NCBI GenBank assembly: GCA_051011595.1
Contig: JBPCTQ010000199.1
Span: 1 to 9,936, forward strand
Reading direction: 5' to 3'
Length of the DNA stretch: 9,936 bases
Origin: JAOUEE01 sp051011595
GTDB lineage: Bacteria; Actinomycetota; Acidimicrobiia; Acidimicrobiales; SHLQ01
Below the pieces are notes generated by a model, which searched no databases, was not told the origin of the DNA, and saw only the letters and a list, made by a program, of their open reading frames with translations. A program made the position numbers and the translations under genes. Positions 1-7,028 of this stretch are shown in pieces; the first letter of the stretch is position 1, and each line of letters begins with the position of its first letter.

Positions 1-2
1 AC

Positions 3-2000
3 CGTGAGTTGCTCGAGATTCGCGCGTCGATGCAGGCCGCCATCGACGACTGGCACCGGTCGCGGGCGGGCCAGTCCCACGACCCGGTCGCCTACCGGAC
101 CTTTCTCGAGGAGCTCGGGTACCTGGTGCCCGAAGGTGCCCCCTTCACCGTCGACACCGCTGACGTCGATGACGAGATTGCGGCGGTGTCGGGTCCGCAG
201 CTGGTGGTGCCCGTCATGAATGCCCGCTACGCGCTCAATACGGCCAACGCCCGGTGGGGGTCGCTGTACGACGGCCTGTACGGCACCGACGCACTGGGTG
301 ACCTTCCCGAACCGGGTCCCTACGACCCGGCTCGTGGCGCCCGGGTCATCGCATGGGCCCGCCGGTTCCTCGACGACACCGCGCCCCTCGATGGTGCGTC
401 GCACCTCGACGCCACGGCCTACCGGGTGGCCGACGGAACCCTGGTGGTCGACACCCCATCGGGATCGCACGGGCTGGCCGACCCCTCATTGTTCGCCGGT
501 CACCGGGGCGACGCCGACGCACCCGACGCAGTGCTGTTGGTTCACCATGGACTGCACGTCGAGATCGTGATCGACGCCGAACACGCAGTCGGCCGCGACG
601 ATGGCGCCGGGGTGGCCGACGTGGTGCTGGAATCGGCCGTGACCACCATCATGGACTGTGAGGACTCCGTCGCCGCCGTTGATGCCGACGACAAGGCCCT
701 GGCCTACCGAAACTGGCTCGGGCTCATGAACCGCACGCTCACCGAATCGGTCACCAAGGGTGGCGAGACGTTCGAGCGATCCTTGGCCGACGATCGTGAA
801 TACGTCGCCCCCGACGGTTCGGTCTTCACCGTGCCCGGTCGATCACTCATGCTCGTACGCAACGTCGGTCATCTCATGACCACCCCGGCGGTTCTCGACC
901 GCGACGGCAACGAGATTCCGGAAGGGTTGCTCGACGCCGTGGTCACGGTGTTGTGCGCCAAGCACGACCTCGCGCACGACGGCGGCAACTCGCGCACCGG
1001 CTCGGTGTACGTGGTGAAACCCAAGATGCACGGGCCCGACGAGGTGGCCTTCACCGACGAGGTGTTCACCCGCGTCGAGGAGCTAATGGGGTTGGCGCCC
1101 AACACCGTCAAGATCGGCATCATGGACGAGGAGCGGCGCACCACCCTCAACCTGGCCGAGTGCATACGAGCGGCCAAGAGCCGGGTGGCCTTCATCAACA
1201 CCGGGTTCCTCGACCGCACCGGTGATGAGATCCACACGTCGATGGCCGCCGGTCCGATGGTGCGCAAAGCCGACATGAAGAGCCAAGGATGGATTTCGGC
1301 CTACGAGGACTGGAACGTCGACGTCGGTCTGGCGTGTGGGCTCCGCGGTCACGCCCAGATCGGCAAGGGTATGTGGGCCGCCCCCGACCTGATGGCCGAC
1401 ATGCTCGAGCAGAAGATCGGCCATCCCCGCGCCGGCGCCAACTGCGCCTGGGTGCCGTCGCCCACCGCGGCCAGCCTGCACGCCACCCACTACCACCAGG
1501 TCGATGTGTCGGCCCGTCAGGACGAGCTGGCCGGCCAGCACGGAGCCACCCTCGACGAGTTGCTGGCCATCCCGCTGGCTCCCTCCACCGATTGGACCGA
1601 CGACGAGATCCAGGCCGAGCTCGACAACAACGCGCAGGGCATCCTCGGGTACGTGGTGCGTTGGGTCGACATGGGTGTGGGGTGTTCGAAGGTGCCCGAC
1701 ATCAACGACGTGGGGCTCATGGAAGACCGGGCCACGTGTCGCATCTCGTCTCAGCACATCGCCAACTGGTTGCATCACGGTGTGGTCGATGTCGATCGGG
1801 TCACCGAGACCATGCGCCGGATGGCCGTGGTGGTCGACCGTCAGAATGCCGACGATCCTGAGTACACCCCCATGGCTCCCGGCTACGACGGTCCCGCGTT
1901 CGCGGCCGCATGCGACCTGGTGTTGTCCGGCGTCGAGCAACCGTCGGGTTACACCGAGCCGATCCTGCACGCCCGCCGGTTGGAGAAGAAGGCGGGCTGA
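3..2000 (+). CDS. glcB: Malate synthase G (5'-truncated by the window edge)
   Basis: Condenses glyoxylate with acetyl-CoA to give malate and CoA, the second step of the glyoxylate shunt, as a cytoplasmic Mg-dependent TIM-barrel enzyme. The frame is open to the left edge, so the true start lies upstream. The 665 visible residues compare with about 720-730 for the family, so roughly 60 are missing. Malate synthase G hallmarks are present: CEDSVAAVDADDK (codons from about nt 657), GIMDEERRTTLNL (from about 1117) and NTGFLDRTGDEIHTSM (from about 1197), whose acidic residues include the expected Mg ligands. GLRGHAQIGKGMWAAPDLMADM, AGANCAWVPSPTA and the C-terminal MEDRATCRISSQHIANWLHHG follow. The Asp codon of MEDRAT at 1725-1727 matches the catalytic base known from the E. 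coli enzyme. The gene converges on the thioadenosine phosphorylase with 6 bases between stop codons. No isocitrate lyase is visible. Nothing suggests a defect. Confidence 0.97.
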   Translation, partial: RELLEIRASMQAAIDDWHRSRAGQSHDPVAYRTFLEELGYLVPEGAPFTVDTADVDDEIAAVSGPQLVVPVMNARYALNTANARWGSLYDGLYGTDALGDLPEPGPYDPARGARVIAWARRFLDDTAPLDGASHLDATAYRVADGTLVVDTPSGSHGLADPSLFAGHRGDADAPDAVLLVHHGLHVEIVIDAEHAVGRDDGAGVADVVLESAVTTIMDCEDSVAAVDADDKALAYRNWLGLMNRTLTESVTKGGETFERSLADDREYVAPDGSVFTVPGRSLMLVRNVGHLMTTPAVLDRDGNEIPEGLLDAVVTVLCAKHDLAHDGGNSRTGSVYVVKPKMHGPDEVAFTDEVFTRVEELMGLAPNTVKIGIMDEERRTTLNLAECIRAAKSRVAFINTGFLDRTGDEIHTSMAAGPMVRKADMKSQGWISAYEDWNVDVGLACGLRGHAQIGKGMWAAPDLMADMLEQKIGHPRAGANCAWVPSPTAASLHATHYHQVDVSARQDELAGQHGATLDELLAIPLAPSTDWTDDEIQAELDNNAQGILGYVVRWVDMGVGCSKVPDINDVGLMEDRATCRISSQHIANWLHHGVVDVDRVTETMRRMAVVVDRQNADDPEYTPMAPGYDGPAFAAACDLVLSGVEQPSGYTEPILHARRLEKKAG

Positions 2001-2006
2001 TCTCCG

Positions 2007-2870
<864 letters not shown>

Positions 2871-2874
2871 GGCT

Positions 2875-2897
2875 GCTCCTCGTCGTCGACGAGGAGC
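2875..2897. promoter_or_regulatory. Perfect 23-bp inverted repeat over the mtnP ribosome binding site
   Basis: GCTCCTCGTCG (2875-2885) and CGACGAGGAGC (2887-2897) are exact reverse complements around the single base T2886. On the minus strand the start-proximal arm contains the GAGGAG ribosome binding site of mtnP (2876-2881), 5 bases before its ATG. The far arm overlaps the transcription start predicted from the adjacent -10. Either a dimeric repressor operator or, if transcription starts further upstream, a hairpin hiding the ribosome binding site would fit. The repeat itself is directly seen; the role is inferred. Confidence 0.6.
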
Positions 2898-2898
2898 C

Positions 2899-2927
2899 AG
2901 AGTACCGAACCTCCCTCGGCCGTCGAA
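2899..2927 (-). promoter_or_regulatory. Candidate sigma-70-type promoter for mtnP
   Basis: On the minus strand, TTCGAC (plus 2922-2927) is followed after exactly 17 bases by TACTCT (plus 2899-2904). This would start transcription near 2892, giving a leader of about 22 bases that begins inside the inverted repeat 2875-2897. The hexamers are imperfect matches, so the call rests on spacing and position. Confidence 0.4.
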
Positions 2928-2986
2928 TCCCGGTCCCACCCCCCGACGAGTGGAGCAGAGGTCGTTCGGCTGACGCTGATGGACGG

Positions 2987-3805
2987 GTGAGCGATCCCGA
3001 CTCCCTTCCCGCTCTGGCGGCCGACCGCGCGGTCGACACCCGCCAGCACCGGGCCTTCGTCGCCGACGGGCATACGTGCGTTCGCGGGCTGGCCTCTGCT
3101 GAGGAGATGGCGGTGTTCGGGCCCATCCTCGGTCAGGCGGCTGCCGCCAACCGGTGGGAGCACCGCCCCCTCGACGAGCGTGACACCTACGGTCGGGCCT
3201 TCCTGCAGATGTTCAACCTGTGGCAGCACGACTCGGCGGTGGCCCGGTTCGTGCTGGCGCCCCGGTTCGGGCGGGTGGCGGCCGGGTTGATGGGAGTGTC
3301 CGGCGTCCGGCTGTACCACGACCAGGCGTTGGTCAAGGAGGCCGGCGGCGGCCACACCCCCTGGCACCAGGACCAGGGGTACTGGCCTCTCGACACGACC
3401 GACACCATCACCATGTGGATGCCGTTGGTCGACGTGCCCGCCGCCGTCGGGTCGATGACCTTCGCCTCGGGGTCCCACCGGTTGGGCGACGTGTCGGCAG
3501 GTGCCATCTCCGACGAGTCCGATCGAGCCATCGACCGGCTGATCGTCGAGCGGGGTCTGTCGGCTGACACGCACGGTGCCATGCGGGCCGGCGATGCGAC
3601 GTTCCACGCCGGCTGGACGCTGCATTCGGCGGCCGCCAACGGCACCAACGCCGACCGACCGGTGATGACGGTGATCTATGTGGCCGATGGGGCTCGCGTG
3701 AGCGAGCCCACCGACCAACAGCGTTTCGACCTGCACTGGTTGGGTGGCGCCGGCCCCGGAGATCGGGTGGCGTCGGACATGAACCCGTTGATCTGGTCGG
3801 CATGA
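2987..3805 (+). CDS. Phytanoyl-CoA dioxygenase (PhyH) family Fe(II)/2-oxoglutarate oxygenase
   Basis: A 272-residue member of the PhyH family of non-haem iron, 2-oxoglutarate-dependent oxygenases, which hydroxylate (sometimes halogenate) small molecules in the cytoplasm. The iron triad is complete: H127 and D129 in TPWHQDQGYW and H213 in GWTLHSAA. R224 in DRPVMTVIY is the expected 2-oxoglutarate-binding arginine. The 11-residue step from H213 to R224 equals that in human PhyH (H264 to R275). MWMPLVDVPAAVGSMTFASGSHR (143-165) is the usual strand-and-loop between them. I chose the GTG at 2987: upstream in-frame sequence (back to 2774) overlaps mtnP and is low-complexity Arg/Pro. No strong ribosome binding site precedes it, so the start is the least certain part. 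The stop overlaps the next start as ATGA. The substrate cannot be told from sequence. Confidence 0.88.
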   Translation: MSDPDSLPALAADRAVDTRQHRAFVADGHTCVRGLASAEEMAVFGPILGQAAAANRWEHRPLDERDTYGRAFLQMFNLWQHDSAVARFVLAPRFGRVAAGLMGVSGVRLYHDQALVKEAGGGHTPWHQDQGYWPLDTTDTITMWMPLVDVPAAVGSMTFASGSHRLGDVSAGAISDESDRAIDRLIVERGLSADTHGAMRAGDATFHAGWTLHSAAANGTNADRPVMTVIYVADGARVSEPTDQQRFDLHWLGGAGPGDRVASDMNPLIWSA

Positions 3806-4392
3806 GCCTGCTGCGTTACATCTCCCACGCCGAGGTGGTGATCGATGCCGATGTGCCGGTTCCCCAGTGGGGACTCACCGATCATGGTCGTGCCCGGGTC
3901 GAAGCCATGCTCGACCAGCCGTGGGTGCCCGCCATCGGTCGAGTCATCACCAGCGCCGAGACCAAGGCGGTGGAGACGGGCACCATTCTCGGTGACCGTC
4001 TGGGCCTCACCATCGAGGTTCGGGCCGACACCGGCGAGACCGACCGCAGCTCGACCGGCTACGTGCCGCGGGCCGAGCACGATCGTCTGTCCGAGCAGTT
4101 CTTCGGTCACCCCGAGCGGCCGGCGCAGGGGTGGGAGCGGGCGATCGACGCCCAGCACCGAATCGTGGCTGCGGTCGCCGATCTCCTGGACGACAATGCC
4201 GGGCTCGACGTGGCCGTTGTGGGCCACGGCGGGGTCGGCACCCTGCTCTGGTGTCACCTGGCCGGGCTCGCCATCGACGCCCGCCATGATCAAGACGGTG
4301 CCGGTCACTACTTCACCTTCGATCGGCGCCCTGCCCAGGTTGTGCACCCGTGGCGGCCCATCGACGATCTGGAGGTGGCGGGCCGCTCGTGA
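3802..4392 (+). CDS. Histidine phosphatase-fold protein with altered catalytic arginines
   Basis: A 196-residue protein resembling the phosphoglycerate-mutase/histidine phosphatase superfamily. The N-terminal strand LRYISHAEV places H9 where the family has the phosphohistidine of RHG, but the preceding Arg is Ser8 and the following Gly is Ala10. TSAETKAVETG (50-60) aligns with the family's TSxxxRAxxTA, Lys55 replacing the second phosphate-binding Arg. E79 in GETDRS and H142 in VVGHGGVGTLL are in the positions of the acid/base Glu and second catalytic His. Such ISH/ITH variants seem to form their own subfamily (from memory), so this is unlikely to be a sequencing error. The ATG overlaps the dioxygenase stop by 4 bases and has only a weak ribosome binding site, suggesting translational coupling. 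Whether it is a phosphatase, a sugar-phosphate enzyme or non-catalytic cannot be decided. Confidence 0.85.
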   Translation: MSLLRYISHAEVVIDADVPVPQWGLTDHGRARVEAMLDQPWVPAIGRVITSAETKAVETGTILGDRLGLTIEVRADTGETDRSSTGYVPRAEHDRLSEQFFGHPERPAQGWERAIDAQHRIVAAVADLLDDNAGLDVAVVGHGGVGTLLWCHLAGLAIDARHDQDGAGHYFTFDRRPAQVVHPWRPIDDLEVAGRS

Positions 4393-4401
4393 ACGGGGAT
4401 T

Positions 4402-4449
4402 TTGAAAGTTGTATTTGTCCAGACAGGTAAAGTTGTCTAGAGTCGCCAT
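4402..4449 (+). promoter_or_regulatory. Candidate leaderless promoter with overlapping operator for the ArsR-like gene
   Basis: An AT-richer patch in GC-rich DNA. TTGTCC (4415-4420), a 17-base spacer and TAGAGT (4438-4443) form a good actinobacterial -35/-10. Six bases later comes the ATG at 4450, and no ribosome binding site lies between, so transcription probably starts at or next to the A of the start codon. TTGTCCAGA (4415-4423) recurs as TTGTCTAGA (4433-4441). TCCAGACA (4418-4425) and TGTCTAGA (4434-4441) also form an inverted repeat with one mismatch and an 8-base spacer. The repeats lie directly on both promoter elements, as expected for an autorepressor. An alternative -35 is TTGAAA at 4402-4407. 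Confidence 0.6.
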
Positions 4450-5031
4450 ATGGCCACCGGCGCCCACCTGCTCGACGACCGGGAAGAACTGGCGGCCATC
4501 GCGCACCCGCTCCGGTTGCAGATCCTCGACGGACTCCGCGAACCGGACTCGGCCGCCGGCGTGGCCCGCCGCCTGGGCGAACCCCGTCAACGCATCAACC
4601 ACCACGTGAAGGAACTGGCCCGGGTCGGCCTGTTGTTGCCGGCCGGCGAACGGCGGCGGGGCAACTTCACCGAGCAGCTCTACGAAGCGGTGGCCGGCAG
4701 CTTCGTGGTGTCGCCCCGCCTCATGTGGGCCGACGAGCGCCGCCGACAGGCCTTGGCCCAGGAGATCTCCCTCGAACACTTGGTCCAGTTCGGTGAGCGC
4801 TTGCAGCGGCGAGCGACCGAGCTGCTCGATGGTGTCGCCTTCGACGGCGACTCGGTGGCCAGCGCCACGGTGGAGACCAGCGTGCGGTTCGGCGACGCAG
4901 CGGCGCGGGCCGCGTTTCTCGACGAGTACCTGCGTCTGGTGGCCGATCTGGTGGAGCGCCACGCCACCACCGAGGGACCGGGGTACCACCTCGGTCTCGT
5001 CGCCTTGCCCATGACCGAGGAGCAGCAATGA
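4450..5031 (+). CDS. ArsR-like winged helix-turn-helix regulator with long C-terminal domain
   Basis: A 193-residue DNA-binding regulator. REELAAIAHPLRLQILDGL (11-29) is the typical first helix pair of ArsR/HTH_20 proteins. VARRLGEPRQRINHHVKEL (38-56) is the helix-turn-helix with recognition helix about 46-56. The wing follows at about 60-78 (VGLLLPAGERRRGNFTEQLY). Residues 80-193 are an extra, mostly helical region, since classic ArsR metal sensors are about 100-120 residues. The protein has no cysteine, so a Cys-based metal site is excluded and a different ligand or none is expected. It is coupled by ATGA overlap to the SRPBCC-PDZ gene. ArsR/SRPBCC gene pairs are common in actinobacteria, with the regulator usually assumed to control its partner. 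The repeats in its own promoter suggest autoregulation. Confidence 0.9.
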   Translation: MATGAHLLDDREELAAIAHPLRLQILDGLREPDSAAGVARRLGEPRQRINHHVKELARVGLLLPAGERRRGNFTEQLYEAVAGSFVVSPRLMWADERRRQALAQEISLEHLVQFGERLQRRATELLDGVAFDGDSVASATVETSVRFGDAAARAAFLDEYLRLVADLVERHATTEGPGYHLGLVALPMTEEQQ

Positions 5032-5657
5032 AACGGACCACGTTCGAGGCCACCTTCGAGGTGAGCGGGTCACCCGCCTCGCACTGGGAGGCGCTGCGCG
5101 CGCTCCAGGACGGGCAGCCCGATGGCACCTGGTATCTGCCCGGATTCGAGTCGACCGGATCAGAGATCGACGTCGAGCCCGGCCGCAGTCTGCGCCTGCG
5201 CAAGGACTCCATGCCGTGTGAGGGAACCACCATCGCGGTCACCTTCACCGACTCGGCCACGGGCACTCGTATCACCGTGGTCCAGTCGGGCTTCGATGCC
5301 GCCTTCCTCGACCAGGCCGGCGACGCCTTCTGGATGGTGGCCGAACACATCGCGGCCGACTTCGAGCTCTTCTTCCGTTTCGGCGTGCAGGGCGGCCGTC
5401 ATGCCCGCCCGTGGGCGTGGGCCGGCTGGCAGACCGAAACCAGCGGGGTGGGATTGGAGATCACCGAGGTGCACGACGGCACCTACGCCAGCCGGGCGGG
5501 AATCGAACCGGGCGACGTGGTGCTCACCCTGGCCGGGGCCCCGTTGCTCACCGAACGAGACCTGGCCACGGTCCTGCGAGTGGTGTCACCGGGTTCGGAG
5601 ATCGATGTCACCTGGGCGCGCGGTGACCAGCACCATGCGGCCCGGGCGGTGTTCTAG
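5028..5657 (+). CDS. SRPBCC (AHA1-like) domain fused to a C-terminal PDZ domain
   Basis: A 209-residue two-domain protein. Residues 1 to about 122 resemble the SRPBCC/AHA1 helix-grip fold: an opening strand MKRTTFEATFEVSGSPASHWEAL, central strands ending in GTRITVVQSGF (79-89), and a long final helix (about 92-118). Such domains bind hydrophobic ligands; the AHA1-like branch also includes Hsp90 co-chaperone relatives. Residues about 135-207 read as a PDZ domain: the SGVGLEITEV loop (139-148), then SRAGIEPGDVVLTLAGAPL (155-173), the hallmark of HtrA-type PDZ domains, and a closing helix and strand (TERDLATVLRVV, SEIDVTWARG). There is no signal peptide or membrane segment, so the PDZ is cytoplasmic. 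GAGGAG (5017-5022) precedes the ATG, which overlaps the regulator's stop. Function unknown; a ligand-binding partner of the regulator or an adaptor for a protein C-terminus are possible. Confidence 0.85.
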   Translation: MKRTTFEATFEVSGSPASHWEALRALQDGQPDGTWYLPGFESTGSEIDVEPGRSLRLRKDSMPCEGTTIAVTFTDSATGTRITVVQSGFDAAFLDQAGDAFWMVAEHIAADFELFFRFGVQGGRHARPWAWAGWQTETSGVGLEITEVHDGTYASRAGIEPGDVVLTLAGAPLLTERDLATVLRVVSPGSEIDVTWARGDQHHAARAVF

Positions 5658-5662
5658 CCCGG
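5642..5662. terminator. Possible terminator hairpin between convergent genes
   Basis: CCGGGC (5642-5647) and GCCCGG (5657-5662) are exact reverse complements around a 9-base loop that contains most of the SRPBCC-PDZ stop codon. It lies at the junction of two converging genes and would fold the same way on both transcripts. There is no T-run, so it would have to be a T-less GC hairpin; this may be chance. Confidence 0.3.
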
Positions 5663-6946
5663 TCAGGCGTTGGCGTTCGCGGCCAGCTGGGCCAGAGAGA
5701 TCTGGCCCCGCTCGTGCCGCCCGGTGTCCATCGACTTCTCGCTGACGTCGTGGCCGGCCACCTCGGCGCGCAGGGCGCCGACCGTGCACTGATCGCGGGG
5801 CCGGATGGCGAAGGGGTCGAACTGGTACCAGTGCATGGCGTTGAGATGGGTGATCTTGTCGAGTTTCTCGTCGCTCACCGAGTACCGAGCGGCCTGCTCG
5901 TGCAGCAGGTCCGGGGCGAGGGGCCAGGTGGAGTCGCTGTGGGGGTAGTCCTGCTCCCAGCACACGTTGTCGACTCCGATCTCGTCGAGCAGCGCCAGCC
6001 CCACGGGGTCGGTGATGAAACAGGTGAGGATGTGCTCACGGAAGATGTCGCTCGGCACCTTGTCGCCGAAGTCCTGCCCGGTCCAGGCCCGGTGCATGTC
6101 GTAGGTGCGGTCGAGTCGATCGAGGAAGTAGGGGATCCACCCCGTTCCACCCTCGGACAGCGCCACCTTGAGGGTGGGGAACTCATGGAACACCCGCGAC
6201 CACACCAGATCGGCGGCGGCGGAACAGATGTTCATGGGCTGGAGCGTGATCATCACGTCCATGGGGGCGTCGGGTGCGGTGACCGTCAGCTGACCCGACG
6301 ACCCGAGGTGGATGTTGCACACCGAGTCGGTGTCGACCAGGGCCTGCCACACCGGATCCCAATGGTCACTGTGGAAGCTGGGCAGGCCGAGGGTGGCCGG
6401 GTTCTCGGTGAAGCTGAGCGAGTGGCACCCCTTCTCGGCCGCCCGTCGGATCTCGGCCGCAGTGGCCTCGGGGTCCCAGATCATGGGGATGATCATCGGA
6501 ATGTGGCGTTCGGGGTACGTGCCGCACCACTCGTCGATGTGCCAGTCGTTGTAGGCCCGCACGACCGCGGTGGACAGATCGTGGTCCTCGTCGGCGAGGA
6601 AGAGTCGACCCGAGAACGATGGGAACGACGGGAAACACATGGCGGCCAGCACCCCTCCGGCGGAGAGGTCCTTCACCCGCTCGTGGATGTCGTAACAGCC
6701 CGGTCGCATCTCCTCGAACGAGGTGGGTTCGACGCCGTACTCCTCTTTGGGGCGGCCGGCCACAGCGTTGAGTCCGACGTTGGGGATGACGGCTCCGTTG
6801 TAGGTCCACACATCGTCGCCGACGTCGGTGCGAACCACCTTGGGGGCCTGGTCGACGTACTTGGCCGGTAGCCGATCGTCGAACAGGTGCGGCGGTTCGA
6901 CCACGTGGTCGTCCACGCTGATCATGACCATCTCGTCGACCTTCAT
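5663..6946 (-). CDS. Amidohydrolase-2 family metal-dependent hydrolase
   Basis: A 427-residue TIM-barrel hydrolase/decarboxylase of the amidohydrolase-2 family (COG2159 type). ISVDDHVVEP (9-18) supplies the N-terminal D-x-H-like motif (D12, H14) seen in actinobacterial members in place of H-x-H. H213 in CNIHLGSSG, E265 in ALSEGGTGWIPYFLDRLD and D333 in CWEQDYPHSDSTWP are in the positions of the remaining metal and catalytic residues. The C-terminal DQCTVGALRAEVAGHDVS is typical of a large actinobacterial subfamily (from memory). The ATG at 6946 is chosen because the conserved core begins there and GGAGA lies 5 bases upstream; the open frame runs back to 7090 but would overlap the divergent gene. 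Members are often annotated as hydrolases or decarboxylases acting on xenobiotic or polyketide-like acids, but the substrate is unknown. It converges on the SRPBCC-PDZ gene with 5 bases between stops. Confidence 0.92.
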   Translation of the reverse strand: MKVDEMVMISVDDHVVEPPHLFDDRLPAKYVDQAPKVVRTDVGDDVWTYNGAVIPNVGLNAVAGRPKEEYGVEPTSFEEMRPGCYDIHERVKDLSAGGVLAAMCFPSFPSFSGRLFLADEDHDLSTAVVRAYNDWHIDEWCGTYPERHIPMIIPMIWDPEATAAEIRRAAEKGCHSLSFTENPATLGLPSFHSDHWDPVWQALVDTDSVCNIHLGSSGQLTVTAPDAPMDVMITLQPMNICSAAADLVWSRVFHEFPTLKVALSEGGTGWIPYFLDRLDRTYDMHRAWTGQDFGDKVPSDIFREHILTCFITDPVGLALLDEIGVDNVCWEQDYPHSDSTWPLAPDLLHEQAARYSVSDEKLDKITHLNAMHWYQFDPFAIRPRDQCTVGALRAEVAGHDVSEKSMDTGRHERGQISLAQLAANANA

Positions 6947-6977
6947 GGGCGTCTCCGATCGCTGAGCCGTGGTCTCC

Positions 6978-7006
6978 GTTCTATCCTCGCCGGTCAGTGA
7001 CGTCGA
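6978..7006 (-). promoter_or_regulatory. Weak candidate promoter for the minus-strand amidohydrolase
   Basis: On the minus strand TCGACG (plus 7001-7006), 17 bases and TAGAAC (plus 6978-6983) would start transcription about 25 bases before the ATG at 6946. The -10 is reasonable and the -35 matches 4 of 6 consensus positions. It sits in the 82-base gap between divergent genes. Confidence 0.3.
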
Positions 7007-7028
7007 TCTGGCGAGGATTCGAGTCTTG

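Noticed and set aside
1083..1970. Minus-strand open frame of about 295 codons inside malate synthase
   Set aside because: Opposite the most conserved part of a clear enzyme gene; no independent evidence.
3676..5073. Long minus-strand open frame of about 465 codons opposite the phosphatase and ArsR-like genes
   Set aside because: Antisense to well-supported genes; rich in Arg/Gly/His/Val with no family motif. Such frames are expected opposite GC-rich codon usage.
5028..5657. SRPBCC-PDZ gene as an HtrA-like protease fragment
   Set aside because: There is no trypsin-like domain or catalytic triad before the PDZ region; the first 122 residues fit an SRPBCC fold instead.
5714..6871. Plus-strand open frame of about 385 codons opposite the 427-residue amidohydrolase
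   Set aside because: Mirrors the codon pattern of the real minus-strand gene; Gly/Val/His-rich, no recognisable domain, no good ribosome binding site.
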